Source of the DNA: a bacterium
Lineage (GTDB): Bacteria; Verrucomicrobiota; Verrucomicrobiia; Limisphaerales; RI-55
Direction of reading: 5' to 3'
Length of the DNA: 42,471 bases
Assembly: GCA_016124235.1 (NCBI GenBank)
Contig: WGOC01000035.1
Location: 1 to 42,471 of the forward strand
Shown: positions 35,158-42,138 of the stretch, in pieces
Layout of the letters: every line of letters begins with the position of its first letter
How positions within the stretch are numbered: position 1 is the first letter of the stretch
The notes under the pieces: generated by a model
What the model saw: the letters and a program-made list of their open reading frames with translations, nothing else
The model's database searches: none
What the model was told of the DNA's origin: nothing
Position numbers and translations under genes: made by a program

Positions 35158-38013
35158 TCACAACCGCGGATCGACCGGTTCGCTTTCCAAAGCCAAAACA
35201 CCAAACACCGCCTCGTGCACCCGACGCAACGGCTCCTTGCGCACGAATCGCTCAAGTGATTCCACGCCGAGCGCAAATTCACGAAGGGCCAGCGATCGTT
35301 TGCGATTCAGTCCGCGGGCGCGCAGTCGTTCGAGATTCTCGCTGGCCGTGTACTCCGGACCGTAGATGATCCGCAGGTATTCGCGTCCGCGACACTTCAC
35401 CGCCGGCTGGATCAATCCGCGTTGACCTTTGACCACGAAGTCCAACGGCTTCACAACCATTCCCTCGCCACCGCGCGCGGTCAGTTCCTCCCACCAGCGG
35501 ATGCCGGCCGCTTCACTCTCGGGATCGGTCACGTCCACGACTCGCCAAGGCGTGGCGATAATGAGTTCGCTACTCGTTTGATTATGTCTTTTCAAATCGG
35601 CCGCGTAGTCGCCAAGAGTAGGACAGGCATCCTGCCTGTCTCCGGCCGCTCGCATGTCACAACCGCCTCGGCCGGTCGAAATCGGTTGGTCATCCACAGG
35701 TGCGATTTTCTCGGATGACTTCGCTGCCTGCTCACTAACGTTCGTGGAAGTCAGGCTGGAAGCCCGTCCTACTGTGGCCAGCCGCGACAACGTCTGGATA
35801 TGCCAGTCGTGCGGTTTGCCCGTGTAAACTTTGCCCTCGGTCGCGAGCAAATGAAACGGCGCGAGTTTCAGGTCGTTCAGGTCCGCAACCGGCCAGCAAT
35901 ACCGGCAATAGGCCGTGATATAATCGTCAACCATCTGCCGCCGATCGTTCGTTCGAGTGCGCAGGTCGCTGACATCCAGCCCGGCGTTAGCCGATTTTTC
36001 GAGCACCGCCACCTCCTCGGCGAGAGTTGCTCGCGCCGCACACCCGACGGCGGCATATTGTTGTTTCAACAGTTCTTGTGCCTTGGCCGACCACGGCATC
36101 AATTCGCAATCGAGACATAACCAGTTGGTTTGAAATTCCTCCCAGAAACCGGCGTGCGTGGCCGCATCACGAACGCTTTCGAGAAACGCTCTTTCCAACT
36201 CCACGTCGTCAAAGAACCTTCGGCCCGTGCGCGTGTAGCAAACACCGATGCCTTCGCCGATGACTCCGAACGCCTTCCGCGCGGCATCTTCGTCACGACA
36301 GACAATCACCACCGCGCGCGAGCCCATATGCTTTTCCTCGCAGATCACACGTGGCACGCCGGCATGACGATAATACGCGAACGCTTCGGCCGGATGTTCG
36401 AGCAAATCAGGGAGATGGCTGGTCGCGCAAGGTGACATGGTCGGCGGCAGGTAAATCAGCCACTTGGGATTCACCGCGAACCGACTCATTACTTCGAGGG
36501 CTGCGATGGCGTTCTCTTCGCGAATCGTGACGTTGCCGTGCAACCGCGTGCTGACAATGCGTTTGCCGGTGACGTCGGCGAGATCGAGCAGATCGTCGTG
36601 CTGTTGTTGAGCTGTCAAATTGGTAGTAGCCGACGTGACGAGGCTCTGATTTCCGTCAGCCGACGATTCGAGATTGAGCCTCGTAACCTCGGCTGCTACA
36701 GGGAAAGGCCTTGCCGGGGCCGCGTAAACTTGCCGCGCTGAAACTGACACAACCTCCCGTTCCGGATAACGCAGCGCGGTCAGCTTGCCGCCGAAGACGC
36801 AACCCGTGTCGATGTTGATCGTGCGGTTCAGCCACTCGGGTTCAGGAATGGGAGTGTGCCCATAAACGACCATCGCTGATCCGCGATACTCGGCCGCCCA
36901 ATTGTAACGGATCGGCAAACCAAACTCGTCCGTCTCGCCAGTCGTTTCGCCGTACAATGCGAACTCCCGCACCGCACCCGAACCGCGACCCTGCATTGAT
37001 TCCTTCAAGCCGGCATGCGCGACCACCAAATTGCCATCATCGAGCGTGTAATGACTCACGAGATCATCGATAAACTCCGCAACGCTCTTGCGGAATTCAT
37101 TCGATTCGCCGGCGAGTTGGTCCAACGAATCCGCCAGACCGTGCGTGATCTGCACATCGCGACCACGCAACTTGCGCATCAATTTCAGGTCGTGATTTCC
37201 GGACACGCACAATGCGACACCGTCCGCCACCGCGTTCATCACCAGCTTGAGCACCGATGGAATCTTTGGTCCGCGATCCACAAGGTCACCGAGAAAGACC
37301 AGCCTGCGGCCCTCGGGGTGACGTAGCAGCGGACGTAAGTCCGCTCCTGATACGCCGATCGCTATCGTTGGACTGAGCCGACTCACGTCGGCTGCTACTT
37401 CATATCCCAGCCTTTCCAGCAGCGCGATCAATTCATCGAAACAACCGTGGACGTCGCCGATGATGTCGAACGGGCCATGTTCGTGTTTCAAATTGTTCCA
37501 CAACGGCTGCCGCTCGATCACGGCCGCGTCGATTTCTTCGATCGATTTCAAGACATGAACGTGACGAAAACCCTCGCGCTGCAATCCGCGCAACGACCGA
37601 TGCAACTGCTGCGCCTGCTGGCGGATCACATGCGGTCCGAAATCGCGGTCCGACCGCGTCTTGTTGCGCTCGTGTGCCACGCGTTCCGGCAGATCAAGCA
37701 CGATTGCGACGGGCAGACAGTGAAATTCGCGCGCGATGGCCACGAGTTGCTTCCGCGACTCCGGTTGCACATTGGTCGCATCCACCACCGTCAATTTGCC
37801 GGCCGCGAGCCGTTTGCGGGCGATGAAGTGCAGAACTTCAAATGCGTCATTTGTAGCGGCCTGGCTGTTCTCATCGTCCGAGACCAGACCACGGCAAAAA
37901 TCCGATGACAGAATCTCCATCGCCTTGAAATGCTTCCGGGCAAACGTGCTCTTGCCCGAACCGGACACACCGATCAGCACAACTAAGGAAAGTTCAGGAA
38001 TGCTAACGGTCAT
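35158..38013 (-). CDS. pnkp: Polynucleotide kinase-phosphatase-ligase Pnkp (bacterial RNA repair)
   Basis: This 951-residue end-healing and sealing enzyme of the bacterial Pnkp/Hen1 RNA-repair system has three modules. The 5'-kinase has P-loop GVSGSGKST (15-23) and S-D-F (36-39). The metallophosphatase has GDVHG (186-190), GDLVDRG (242-248), GNHD (272-275) and YGHTP (384-388). The adenylyltransferase/ligase has K561 in EKHMGSR, ELMPW (637-641), EGMVVKP (850-856) and KCRGREYLR (873-881). It would trim 2',3'-cyclic ends, phosphorylate 5'-OH ends and, with Hen1, seal broken tRNA. It is longer than the usual 850-870 residues: three in-frame palindromic elements add residues 206-231, 439-464 and 748-799. 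All catalytic motifs survive. It starts 5 bp after the thg1L stop. Confidence 0.95.
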   Translation of the reverse strand: MTVSIPELSLVVLIGVSGSGKSTFARKHFKAMEILSSDFCRGLVSDDENSQAATNDAFEVLHFIARKRLAAGKLTVVDATNVQPESRKQLVAIAREFHCLPVAIVLDLPERVAHERNKTRSDRDFGPHVIRQQAQQLHRSLRGLQREGFRHVHVLKSIEEIDAAVIERQPLWNNLKHEHGPFDIIGDVHGCFDELIALLERLGYEVAADVSRLSPTIAIGVSGADLRPLLRHPEGRRLVFLGDLVDRGPKIPSVLKLVMNAVADGVALCVSGNHDLKLMRKLRGRDVQITHGLADSLDQLAGESNEFRKSVAEFIDDLVSHYTLDDGNLVVAHAGLKESMQGRGSGAVREFALYGETTGETDEFGLPIRYNWAAEYRGSAMVVYGHTPIPEPEWLNRTINIDTGCVFGGKLTALRYPEREVVSVSARQVYAAPARPFPVAAEVTRLNLESSADGNQSLVTSATTNLTAQQQHDDLLDLADVTGKRIVSTRLHGNVTIREENAIAALEVMSRFAVNPKWLIYLPPTMSPCATSHLPDLLEHPAEAFAYYRHAGVPRVICEEKHMGSRAVVIVCRDEDAARKAFGVIGEGIGVCYTRTGRRFFDDVELERAFLESVRDAATHAGFWEEFQTNWLCLDCELMPWSAKAQELLKQQYAAVGCAARATLAEEVAVLEKSANAGLDVSDLRTRTNDRRQMVDDYITAYCRYCWPVADLNDLKLAPFHLLATEGKVYTGKPHDWHIQTLSRLATVGRASSLTSTNVSEQAAKSSEKIAPVDDQPISTGRGGCDMRAAGDRQDACPTLGDYAADLKRHNQTSSELIIATPWRVVDVTDPESEAAGIRWWEELTARGGEGMVVKPLDFVVKGQRGLIQPAVKCRGREYLRIIYGPEYTASENLERLRARGLNRKRSLALREFALGVESLERFVRKEPLRRVHEAVFGVLALESEPVDPRL
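35618..35772 (-). repeat. 155-bp palindrome-ended element inserted in frame in pnkp (ligase domain)
   Basis: The ends are inverted repeats, each itself a hairpin: GACAGGCA-tcc-TGCCTGTC at the left (35622-35640) and an imperfect version at the right (35752-35767). It encodes residues 748-799 of Pnkp, read on the minus strand as VGRASSL...RQDACPTL, between HIQTLSRLAT and GDYAADLKRH. Length, orientation and reading frame equal those of the copy in hen1 (39840-39994); the ends are well conserved and the middle has diverged. No transposase is encoded, so it is non-autonomous. Confidence 0.85.
36623..36699 (-). repeat. 77-bp inverted-repeat element in frame in pnkp (phosphatase-ligase linker)
   Basis: The outer 23 bases at each end are inverted copies with about four mismatches (left end opens GTAGTAGCCGAC, right end closes GGCTGCTAC). 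It encodes residues 439-464 (VAAEVTRLN...SLVTSAT) in the linker between the phosphatase and ligase domains, where an insertion should be harmless. The ends match those of the element at 37323-37398. Confidence 0.8.
37323..37398 (-). repeat. 76-bp inverted-repeat element in frame in pnkp (phosphatase domain)
   Basis: The outer 24 bases are inverted copies with about three mismatches (left end opens GTAGCAGC, right end closes GCTGCTAC). It encodes residues 206-231 (VAADVSRLSPT...DLRPLL) between LERLGY and GRRLVFLGDLVDRG, that is, in a surface loop between two core phosphatase motifs. It belongs to the same family as 36623-36699. Confidence 0.8.
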
Positions 38014-38018
38014 CGAAG

Positions 38019-38795
38019 TTACTTGTCTGATGAAGATGCTTCGACAATTCGCTCATCAATGAATGCGTCGTAATCCTTTTTCATCGGCAAATCCAAATCC
38101 ACCCGAAGTCTCCTTCGCGAAGCTCTCGTTGAGGCCCCCGTTTTTGGGTTAACACCAACCTTTTCATATTTCTCCCAGTAAACGCCGGCACCGCGTTTTT
38201 GCCAGTTGGGAAGCCGGTTGAAATTAATTCCGTGTTGGAACAGCAGCTCGTTCTTGTTGGCTGTGGTCTGACCAATTAGAAAGCGAGTTGCCTCGGCCAC
38301 GCCCTTGCCTTGCTTTCGAAGAAGCCAATAGCAATGAGCATTGAGGGCATTGCGTGTCGCGTCTTCCTGCCGCCACCGGAAATAATCCAATACGAGCTGG
38401 TCGGAGGGTAGCTGTGCAATGCGGCAATCGAACGTGGCAATTGCGCCCAGACTGATTGAAAAGGCGGCGCTCGATTCTGCAGCTAGAACGGAGTTCAACT
38501 TACGAAGCTTGCGATCAAAAAGCGTGTCATCACGATGAAGGAGAATCGATATCTCATCACTTTGAGTGTACCCGTAGATCGCACGAAATCCGCAATTCAT
38601 AAGATGCTCAACAGTGCTTAACATACAATCTCTGAACCGCTCGTCGTAGGGCGCTTCAAATTTATGCGCCTCCTTGGTCAGGCGCGTGAAACCACGGCCG
38701 TCGACGCGAGCAACAATGAACAAGCCGGGCAATACGCAATGATCGTGCGCTGTTTCAAAGCGCCGCATTTTCGCATCCAAATCGTCAAATTTCAT
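38019..38795 (-). CDS. Thg1-like 3'-5' RNA polymerase (tRNAHis guanylyltransferase family)
   Basis: This 258-residue protein belongs to the Thg1 superfamily, which adds nucleotides to RNA 5' ends in the 3'-5' direction; bacterial Thg1-like proteins repair 5'-truncated tRNAs using the acceptor strand as template. The metal-binding carboxylates are present: D32 in ARVDGRGFTRLTKE and D80-E81 in YTQSDEISIL. FDRKLRKLNSVLAAESSAAFS and the RQEDATRNALNAHCYW segment match the family. The start at 38795 begins MKFDDLDAKMRRFE, as in relatives; a longer in-frame start would overlap the upstream kinase. Its stop is 5 bp before pnkp, and its start overlaps the kinase gene by 11 bp. Two sampled 60-base lines are 43-45% GC, against 70% in a sampled pnkp line. 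Confidence 0.92.
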   Translation of the reverse strand: MKFDDLDAKMRRFETAHDHCVLPGLFIVARVDGRGFTRLTKEAHKFEAPYDERFRDCMLSTVEHLMNCGFRAIYGYTQSDEISILLHRDDTLFDRKLRKLNSVLAAESSAAFSISLGAIATFDCRIAQLPSDQLVLDYFRWRQEDATRNALNAHCYWLLRKQGKGVAEATRFLIGQTTANKNELLFQHGINFNRLPNWQKRGAGVYWEKYEKVGVNPKTGASTRASRRRLRVDLDLPMKKDYDAFIDERIVEASSSDK

Positions 38796-39234
38796 TCTTC
38801 CATTCCTCCACTTCAAATTGGTTGGTTTGCCCAATTTGGACAAAATAAAGCTTATCGAAACCTTCGGTCGGAGCCGGAAGCTCCAATTGTGCTGTCGCAC
38901 TTCTTATTGCCAAATCGGGAACCCGGGCTTTTCTGTCCCGATTCGCATTGCGCGCGAGCGCATCGACGACACGCGATTGAAAGAAATACCCAATGACCTT
39001 GAATCCCGCCTCTCTGGCGGGTGCAAAGTAGCGTTGGCGGTCGCCTCGCCGAAGATTGGTGTTGTCCACAACGAAAGGCGTCTTACCGGCGATGCAGGCG
39101 TCGACTATCAGTGCCTCGCGATGACGGGTCCGCAACATGTCGAGGTTCACACGAACGTGCGAGGTGAAAAAGCGCTCCCGATAGAAGGTGGACTTCCCGG
39201 TCGCTTGGATTCCCATAAATATGACGAGTTCCAT
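38785..39234 (-). CDS. Small P-loop kinase, polynucleotide 5'-kinase-like
   Basis: This 149-residue single-domain P-loop protein has Walker A GIQATGKST (8-16) and VRVNLDMLR, where D32 matches the general base of T4-type polynucleotide kinases. FVVDNTNL is typical of this kinase group, and the arginine-rich lid RNANRDRKARVPD follows. It could phosphorylate 5'-OH RNA ends, duplicating the kinase module of Pnkp. It could equally be a nucleotide or small-molecule kinase of the same superfamily. The start at 39234 is 4 bp after the hen1 stop, and its end overlaps the thg1L start by 11 bp, so the genes are translationally linked. The 3' third is lower in GC, like thg1L. Confidence 0.85.
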   Translation of the reverse strand: MELVIFMGIQATGKSTFYRERFFTSHVRVNLDMLRTRHREALIVDACIAGKTPFVVDNTNLRRGDRQRYFAPAREAGFKVIGYFFQSRVVDALARNANRDRKARVPDLAIRSATAQLELPAPTEGFDKLYFVQIGQTNQFEVEEWKNEI

Positions 39235-39238
39235 GTGA

Positions 39239-40435
39239 CTACTTTTGAGATTCAAACACCCCCATTTGCGTAGGCGAACCGACCGCCGAATCTTCCGGGC
39301 CGACGGGTAGAAAGCGAACCTTGTATCCAAAGCGTTCCGCCACCGCATTGGCCCACATGCGAAACTCCGCGCGCGTCCATTCAAAGCGATGATCGCGATG
39401 ACGGAATTTGCCAGCCGGCAGCGTTTCCCATTTCACATTATATTCGCGGTTCGGCGTCGTGATCACGACTGTGCCCGGCCGGGCGCATTCGAACAAAACC
39501 CGTTCGAACGCCGACAACCGCGGCTGGTCGAGATGTTCGATCACTTCCACCACGGCGGCCGCGTCGAAACCGGACAGCCGTTGATCGCGGTAGATCAGCG
39601 AACCGTGCAGCAACTTAAGACGCGCCTTCTGCATCGGCGGCAGGCGGTCGTAGTGCAATCGTTCGGCGGAGATCTCGAGCGCGCGATGCGAGACGTCCAT
39701 GCCGACGATTTCCGCGAACTGCTTTTCCTTGAGCAACCGTTGTAACAGTCGGCCCTCGCCGCAACCGAGATCCAAAATGCGTTTGGCGCCGCTGCCTTTC
39801 AACACGGCCAGCACGGCACCGAGTCGCTGTTCGTTAAGAGTAGGACAGGCATCCTGCCTGTCTTCCGGTGCGACCGGTGTTGGAACTCGATCGGCCGAAT
39901 CAACGGAGCCGCGTGGTATTTTGCCTTCGCTTTCAGGGACAGTTTCTGATGGCTCGCTGCTGTTTGCCAATGACAGGCTGGAAGCCTGTCCTACCCTGTT
40001 TTCCAGGGCCGCCTCTTCCGCATTACGCTTTTCCGTCGCACTGTCGGGATCGGGATCGCTTTCGTCGATCAAACGGGTGAGCGCGTCGTCCACGAGATTG
40101 CGGCGGTGCTTGAGGTAACGGCGCGTGATCATCTCGCTTTGCGGATGAGCGGCCAGCCAGCCGGCACCACGACGAAGCAGCTTTTCCACTTCGTCGTCAC
40201 CGACCCAATAATGCTTTTCGTTGTCGAGCACCGGCACCAGCACATAGAGGTGCGAAAGCAGGTCCTTCAACAGCAGCACGCCGGCAAGCACAAGCTGGTG
40301 ACCAGTGCCGACATCCTCGGTGGCAAGGTCAGTGACGCGGCACTCGAACTGGCGTTGACGCATGTTCAGAAGAGCCGTGGCCCGGTGAACATGACCGAGG
40401 CGCTCGACGAAGCCGAGGAGGAGGTCCGCCAGCAA
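39239..40435 (-). CDS. hen1: RNA 3'-terminal 2'-O-methyltransferase Hen1, 5'-truncated
   Basis: The frame encodes 398 residues, but only from about residue 53 does it match bacterial Hen1 (LLSHLYVLVPVLDNEKHYWV). The preceding 50 residues are the antisense of a helicase fragment. Full-length bacterial Hen1 has roughly 200 more residues here, the part that stimulates Pnkp ligation. The methyltransferase domain is intact: SAM motif ILDLGCGEGRLL (220-231), the metal-binding E297, E300 and H301 in EVIEHLD, and H346/H349 in RHRDHRFEWTR. It would 2'-O-methylate the 3' end at the break so that the repaired RNA resists re-cleavage. GTG at 40279 could start the shortened protein. A 53-residue palindromic insert (148-200) lies between the two regions. 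It is the first gene of the repair operon. Confidence 0.88.
   Translation of the reverse strand: MLADLLLGFVERLGHVHRATALLNMRQRQFECRVTDLATEDVGTGHQLVLAGVLLLKDLLSHLYVLVPVLDNEKHYWVGDDEVEKLLRRGAGWLAAHPQSEMITRRYLKHRRNLVDDALTRLIDESDPDPDSATEKRNAEEAALENRVGQASSLSLANSSEPSETVPESEGKIPRGSVDSADRVPTPVAPEDRQDACPTLNEQRLGAVLAVLKGSGAKRILDLGCGEGRLLQRLLKEKQFAEIVGMDVSHRALEISAERLHYDRLPPMQKARLKLLHGSLIYRDQRLSGFDAAAVVEVIEHLDQPRLSAFERVLFECARPGTVVITTPNREYNVKWETLPAGKFRHRDHRFEWTRAEFRMWANAVAERFGYKVRFLPVGPEDSAVGSPTQMGVFESQK
39840..39994 (-). repeat. 155-bp palindrome-ended element inserted in frame in hen1
   Basis: The ends are GACAGGCA-tcc-TGCCTGTC (39844-39862) and GACAGGCT-gga-AGCCTGTC (39972-39990), both 8-bp hairpins, arranged as inverted termini. 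It is read as VGQASSL...RQDACPTL, residues 148-200 of the Hen1 frame, just before the methyltransferase domain. It is the same length, orientation and reading frame as the copy in pnkp (35618-35772). Confidence 0.88.
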
Positions 40436-40843
40436 CGCGAACAGGCCCGTATCGCCGAGGCCGCCCGTCGCGCCCGGTTGGTGGCCACGGCGCGGTTCAC
40501 CACGCAGTCAGTCGATCCGTTTGACGTGCTGGAACTCGATCCGGTGAAGCCGCGGGGTTGGGATCAGTCCCGGCAATTGACTGACAAGCAACGGTCGTTG
40601 CTCGCCAAACAGGGAATCAATCCGGACGGGATTTCGTTCAGCCAGGGCAAGCAGTTGATCGCGGAGATCTTCCGGCGTTGGGAGGGCAAGCTGTGTTCGT
40701 TCAAGCAGGCCAAGGTGCTGCGCAAACACGGCTACGGCACGGATGTGAGCTTCGCCGAGGCCTCGGCGACGATCGATGCGCTGGCGAAAAATGGTTGGGG
40801 CCGAAGCTCGGCCGGGCAATTAACAACCGCTGATGAACGCTGA
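40280..40843 (+). pseudogene. C-terminal fragment of a phage-type DEAD/DEAH-box helicase
   Basis: From about 40283 the plus strand encodes HKLVTSADILGGKVSDAALE and later RLVATARFTTQSVDPFDVLE, then two related modules: LTDKQRSLLAKQGINPDG.SF (about 40580-40645) and CSFKQAKVLRKHGYGTDVSF (about 40698-40757), ending DALAKNGWG. I recognise this as the tail usual in DEAD/DEAH helicases of phages and integrated elements. The helicase motor (Walker A, DEAD/DEAH) is absent, because the sequence left of about 40280 is hen1 on the other strand. The open frame runs on to 40106, but that part is antisense hen1. It is therefore a 5'-truncated remnant and presumably not functional. Confidence 0.6.
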
Positions 40844-40889
40844 TTTGAATTATATCACCGCTGAGACGCGGAGGGGTAGAGTGCGCCGG

Positions 40890-41804
40890 TCAATGATGAT
40901 CTACAGCCCGGGAAATGCGGACAATTGCATTTGTTGCAGCGTTTCGCACTGCGGTATCTGGATCTTGGAACAGTCGTTGGAGCGCGGACTCTGCATTGGT
41001 CGCTTGCCCTTCATATCGACCCAGTGCTTTGGCGGCCTCGACACGAAGCTGACCATCGACATTGGTGGTCGCCGCAACGAGGGCAGGAATCGCTCGATTC
41101 GGTGCCAGTCGCTGTTTACCAAGAGCGGCGGCGGCCGTACGGGCGGTGCTCAAGTCGTCGCCTTCGACGCACGCTATGAGCGTTGGCAGGAACGCAACGG
41201 TATTCGTACCGAAGTCGCCGGCGGCGCAGTGTCCCAAAATGACGACACCGTGATCGGATGTGAAAACGAGGTTGGTGAGGGCAGCTACGGCTTCGGGACC
41301 AATGGCGACGAGGGCTTCAATCGCGTTTCTTCTTGTCGCTTTAAACTTCGCGCTCGTCGCCAATTTTTGCAGCTGCGGTATAGCTGGAGCTGCATCGGCA
41401 CCGAGAATTTGAAATGCGAGTCTTGCTCGAAAGGACTCCATCATGGGGTTCACGAGCCATTCACTGAAACGTACGTTACTCTTAAGCCACGAAGGAAGAG
41501 TGGCAGAGTCCATCATCAGGCGGTACCGAATTGGACCAGGCTCGGCAGCAATCGATTTGAGGAGATAAGGCAAGGCGTTCGTACCGATGGTGTGAATCGC
41601 CTTCCGGGCCATTTGGTATTCGGACAGTTGCAATTCGGTGGCCAAAACTCGGTCGGGTTTGCCGTTGATCTCAATCCACTTACTCAGCGGTTTGCCGGCG
41701 TAGGTGGGCTCGGTGTTACGCAAAAGGAAGAACCACGTTCCCAACGCAATTGCGCCGATGGCAACTATACTGACAAGCAGGCGTTTGCGTTTCCGGGATT
41801 CCAC
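40890..41804 (-). CDS. Membrane-anchored HEAT-repeat protein
   Basis: This 304-residue protein starts with GTG at 41804. A basic N terminus (ESRKRKR) and one membrane segment (about 9-28) are followed by a short conserved 'YAGKPLSKWIE' region often seen in Verrucomicrobiota HEAT proteins. Five or so HEAT-like repeats come after it (for example ARLAFQILGADAAPAIPQLQKLA, split here, and TAAAALGKQRLAPNRAIPALV, LRVEAAKALGRYE). It is probably a periplasmic protein-protein interaction scaffold; no enzyme motif is present. It lies on the opposite strand between the helicase remnant and the nuclease gene and has no obvious functional link to either. Confidence 0.8.
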   Translation of the reverse strand: MESRKRKRLLVSIVAIGAIALGTWFFLLRNTEPTYAGKPLSKWIEINGKPDRVLATELQLSEYQMARKAIHTIGTNALPYLLKSIAAEPGPIRYRLMMDSATLPSWLKSNVRFSEWLVNPMMESFRARLAFQILGADAAPAIPQLQKLATSAKFKATRRNAIEALVAIGPEAVAALTNLVFTSDHGVVILGHCAAGDFGTNTVAFLPTLIACVEGDDLSTARTAAAALGKQRLAPNRAIPALVAATTNVDGQLRVEAAKALGRYEGQATNAESALQRLFQDPDTAVRNAATNAIVRISRAVDHH

Positions 41805-41852
41805 ACGGGGAAGTTAGCGCATTGGCGAATCAATTCAATCGGGGAGGTGCTG

Positions 41853-42016
41853 AAACCCTTTCAGGGTTTGGATTTTGATGACGGGTTACCCGGGGTAGCT
41901 CTGCCGACCAACCCCGGGCTGATTGATGGAACACCGTTGGTGTTCTGGTTTTGCGCGGCGAGTGCTGCGAAGGGACGCCTTCTCCGGAAACCGTCGGGAC
42001 AGGCAGGGTTGCCTGT
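41853..42016. repeat. Composite palindrome cluster
   Basis: Four hairpins lie within 165 bp of the 334-bp gap between the HEAT gene and the nuclease gene. They are AAACCCT-ttc-AGGGTTT (41853-41869); CCCGGGG with CCCCGGG (41889-41895 and 41912-41918); GAACACC-gtt-GGTGTTC (41929-41945); and ACAGGCA-gggt-TGCCTGT (41999-42016). The last resembles the hairpin ends of the 155-bp elements in pnkp and hen1. No transposase gene or terminator T-run is present. Confidence 0.6.
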
Positions 42017-42138
42017 TCCACCCAGACGACAAGGTCGCTCAACACTGCGAATCGAACGCCGTGAACTTCAGTAATCGCAGTCCCAGTTTTGTTCGGTTGA
42101 ACCCGCACCTTTTCGAAGCGCGGAGTGCGGAGCCCGGA

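Noticed and set aside
35618..39994. Possibility that the repeated 155-bp elements form a CRISPR array or an intein
   Set aside because: Only two dispersed copies with palindromic ends and no spacer periodicity; they are far too short for, and lack the splice motifs of, an intein.
40106..40282. N-terminal part of the plus-strand frame leading into the helicase fragment
   Set aside because: This part is exactly antisense to conserved Hen1 sequence (HLYVLVPVLDNEKHYW), so it is not part of the helicase.
40833..42074. 413-codon plus-strand frame opposite the HEAT protein
   Set aside because: HEAT periodicity and a membrane anchor lie on the minus strand; the plus frame has no motif.
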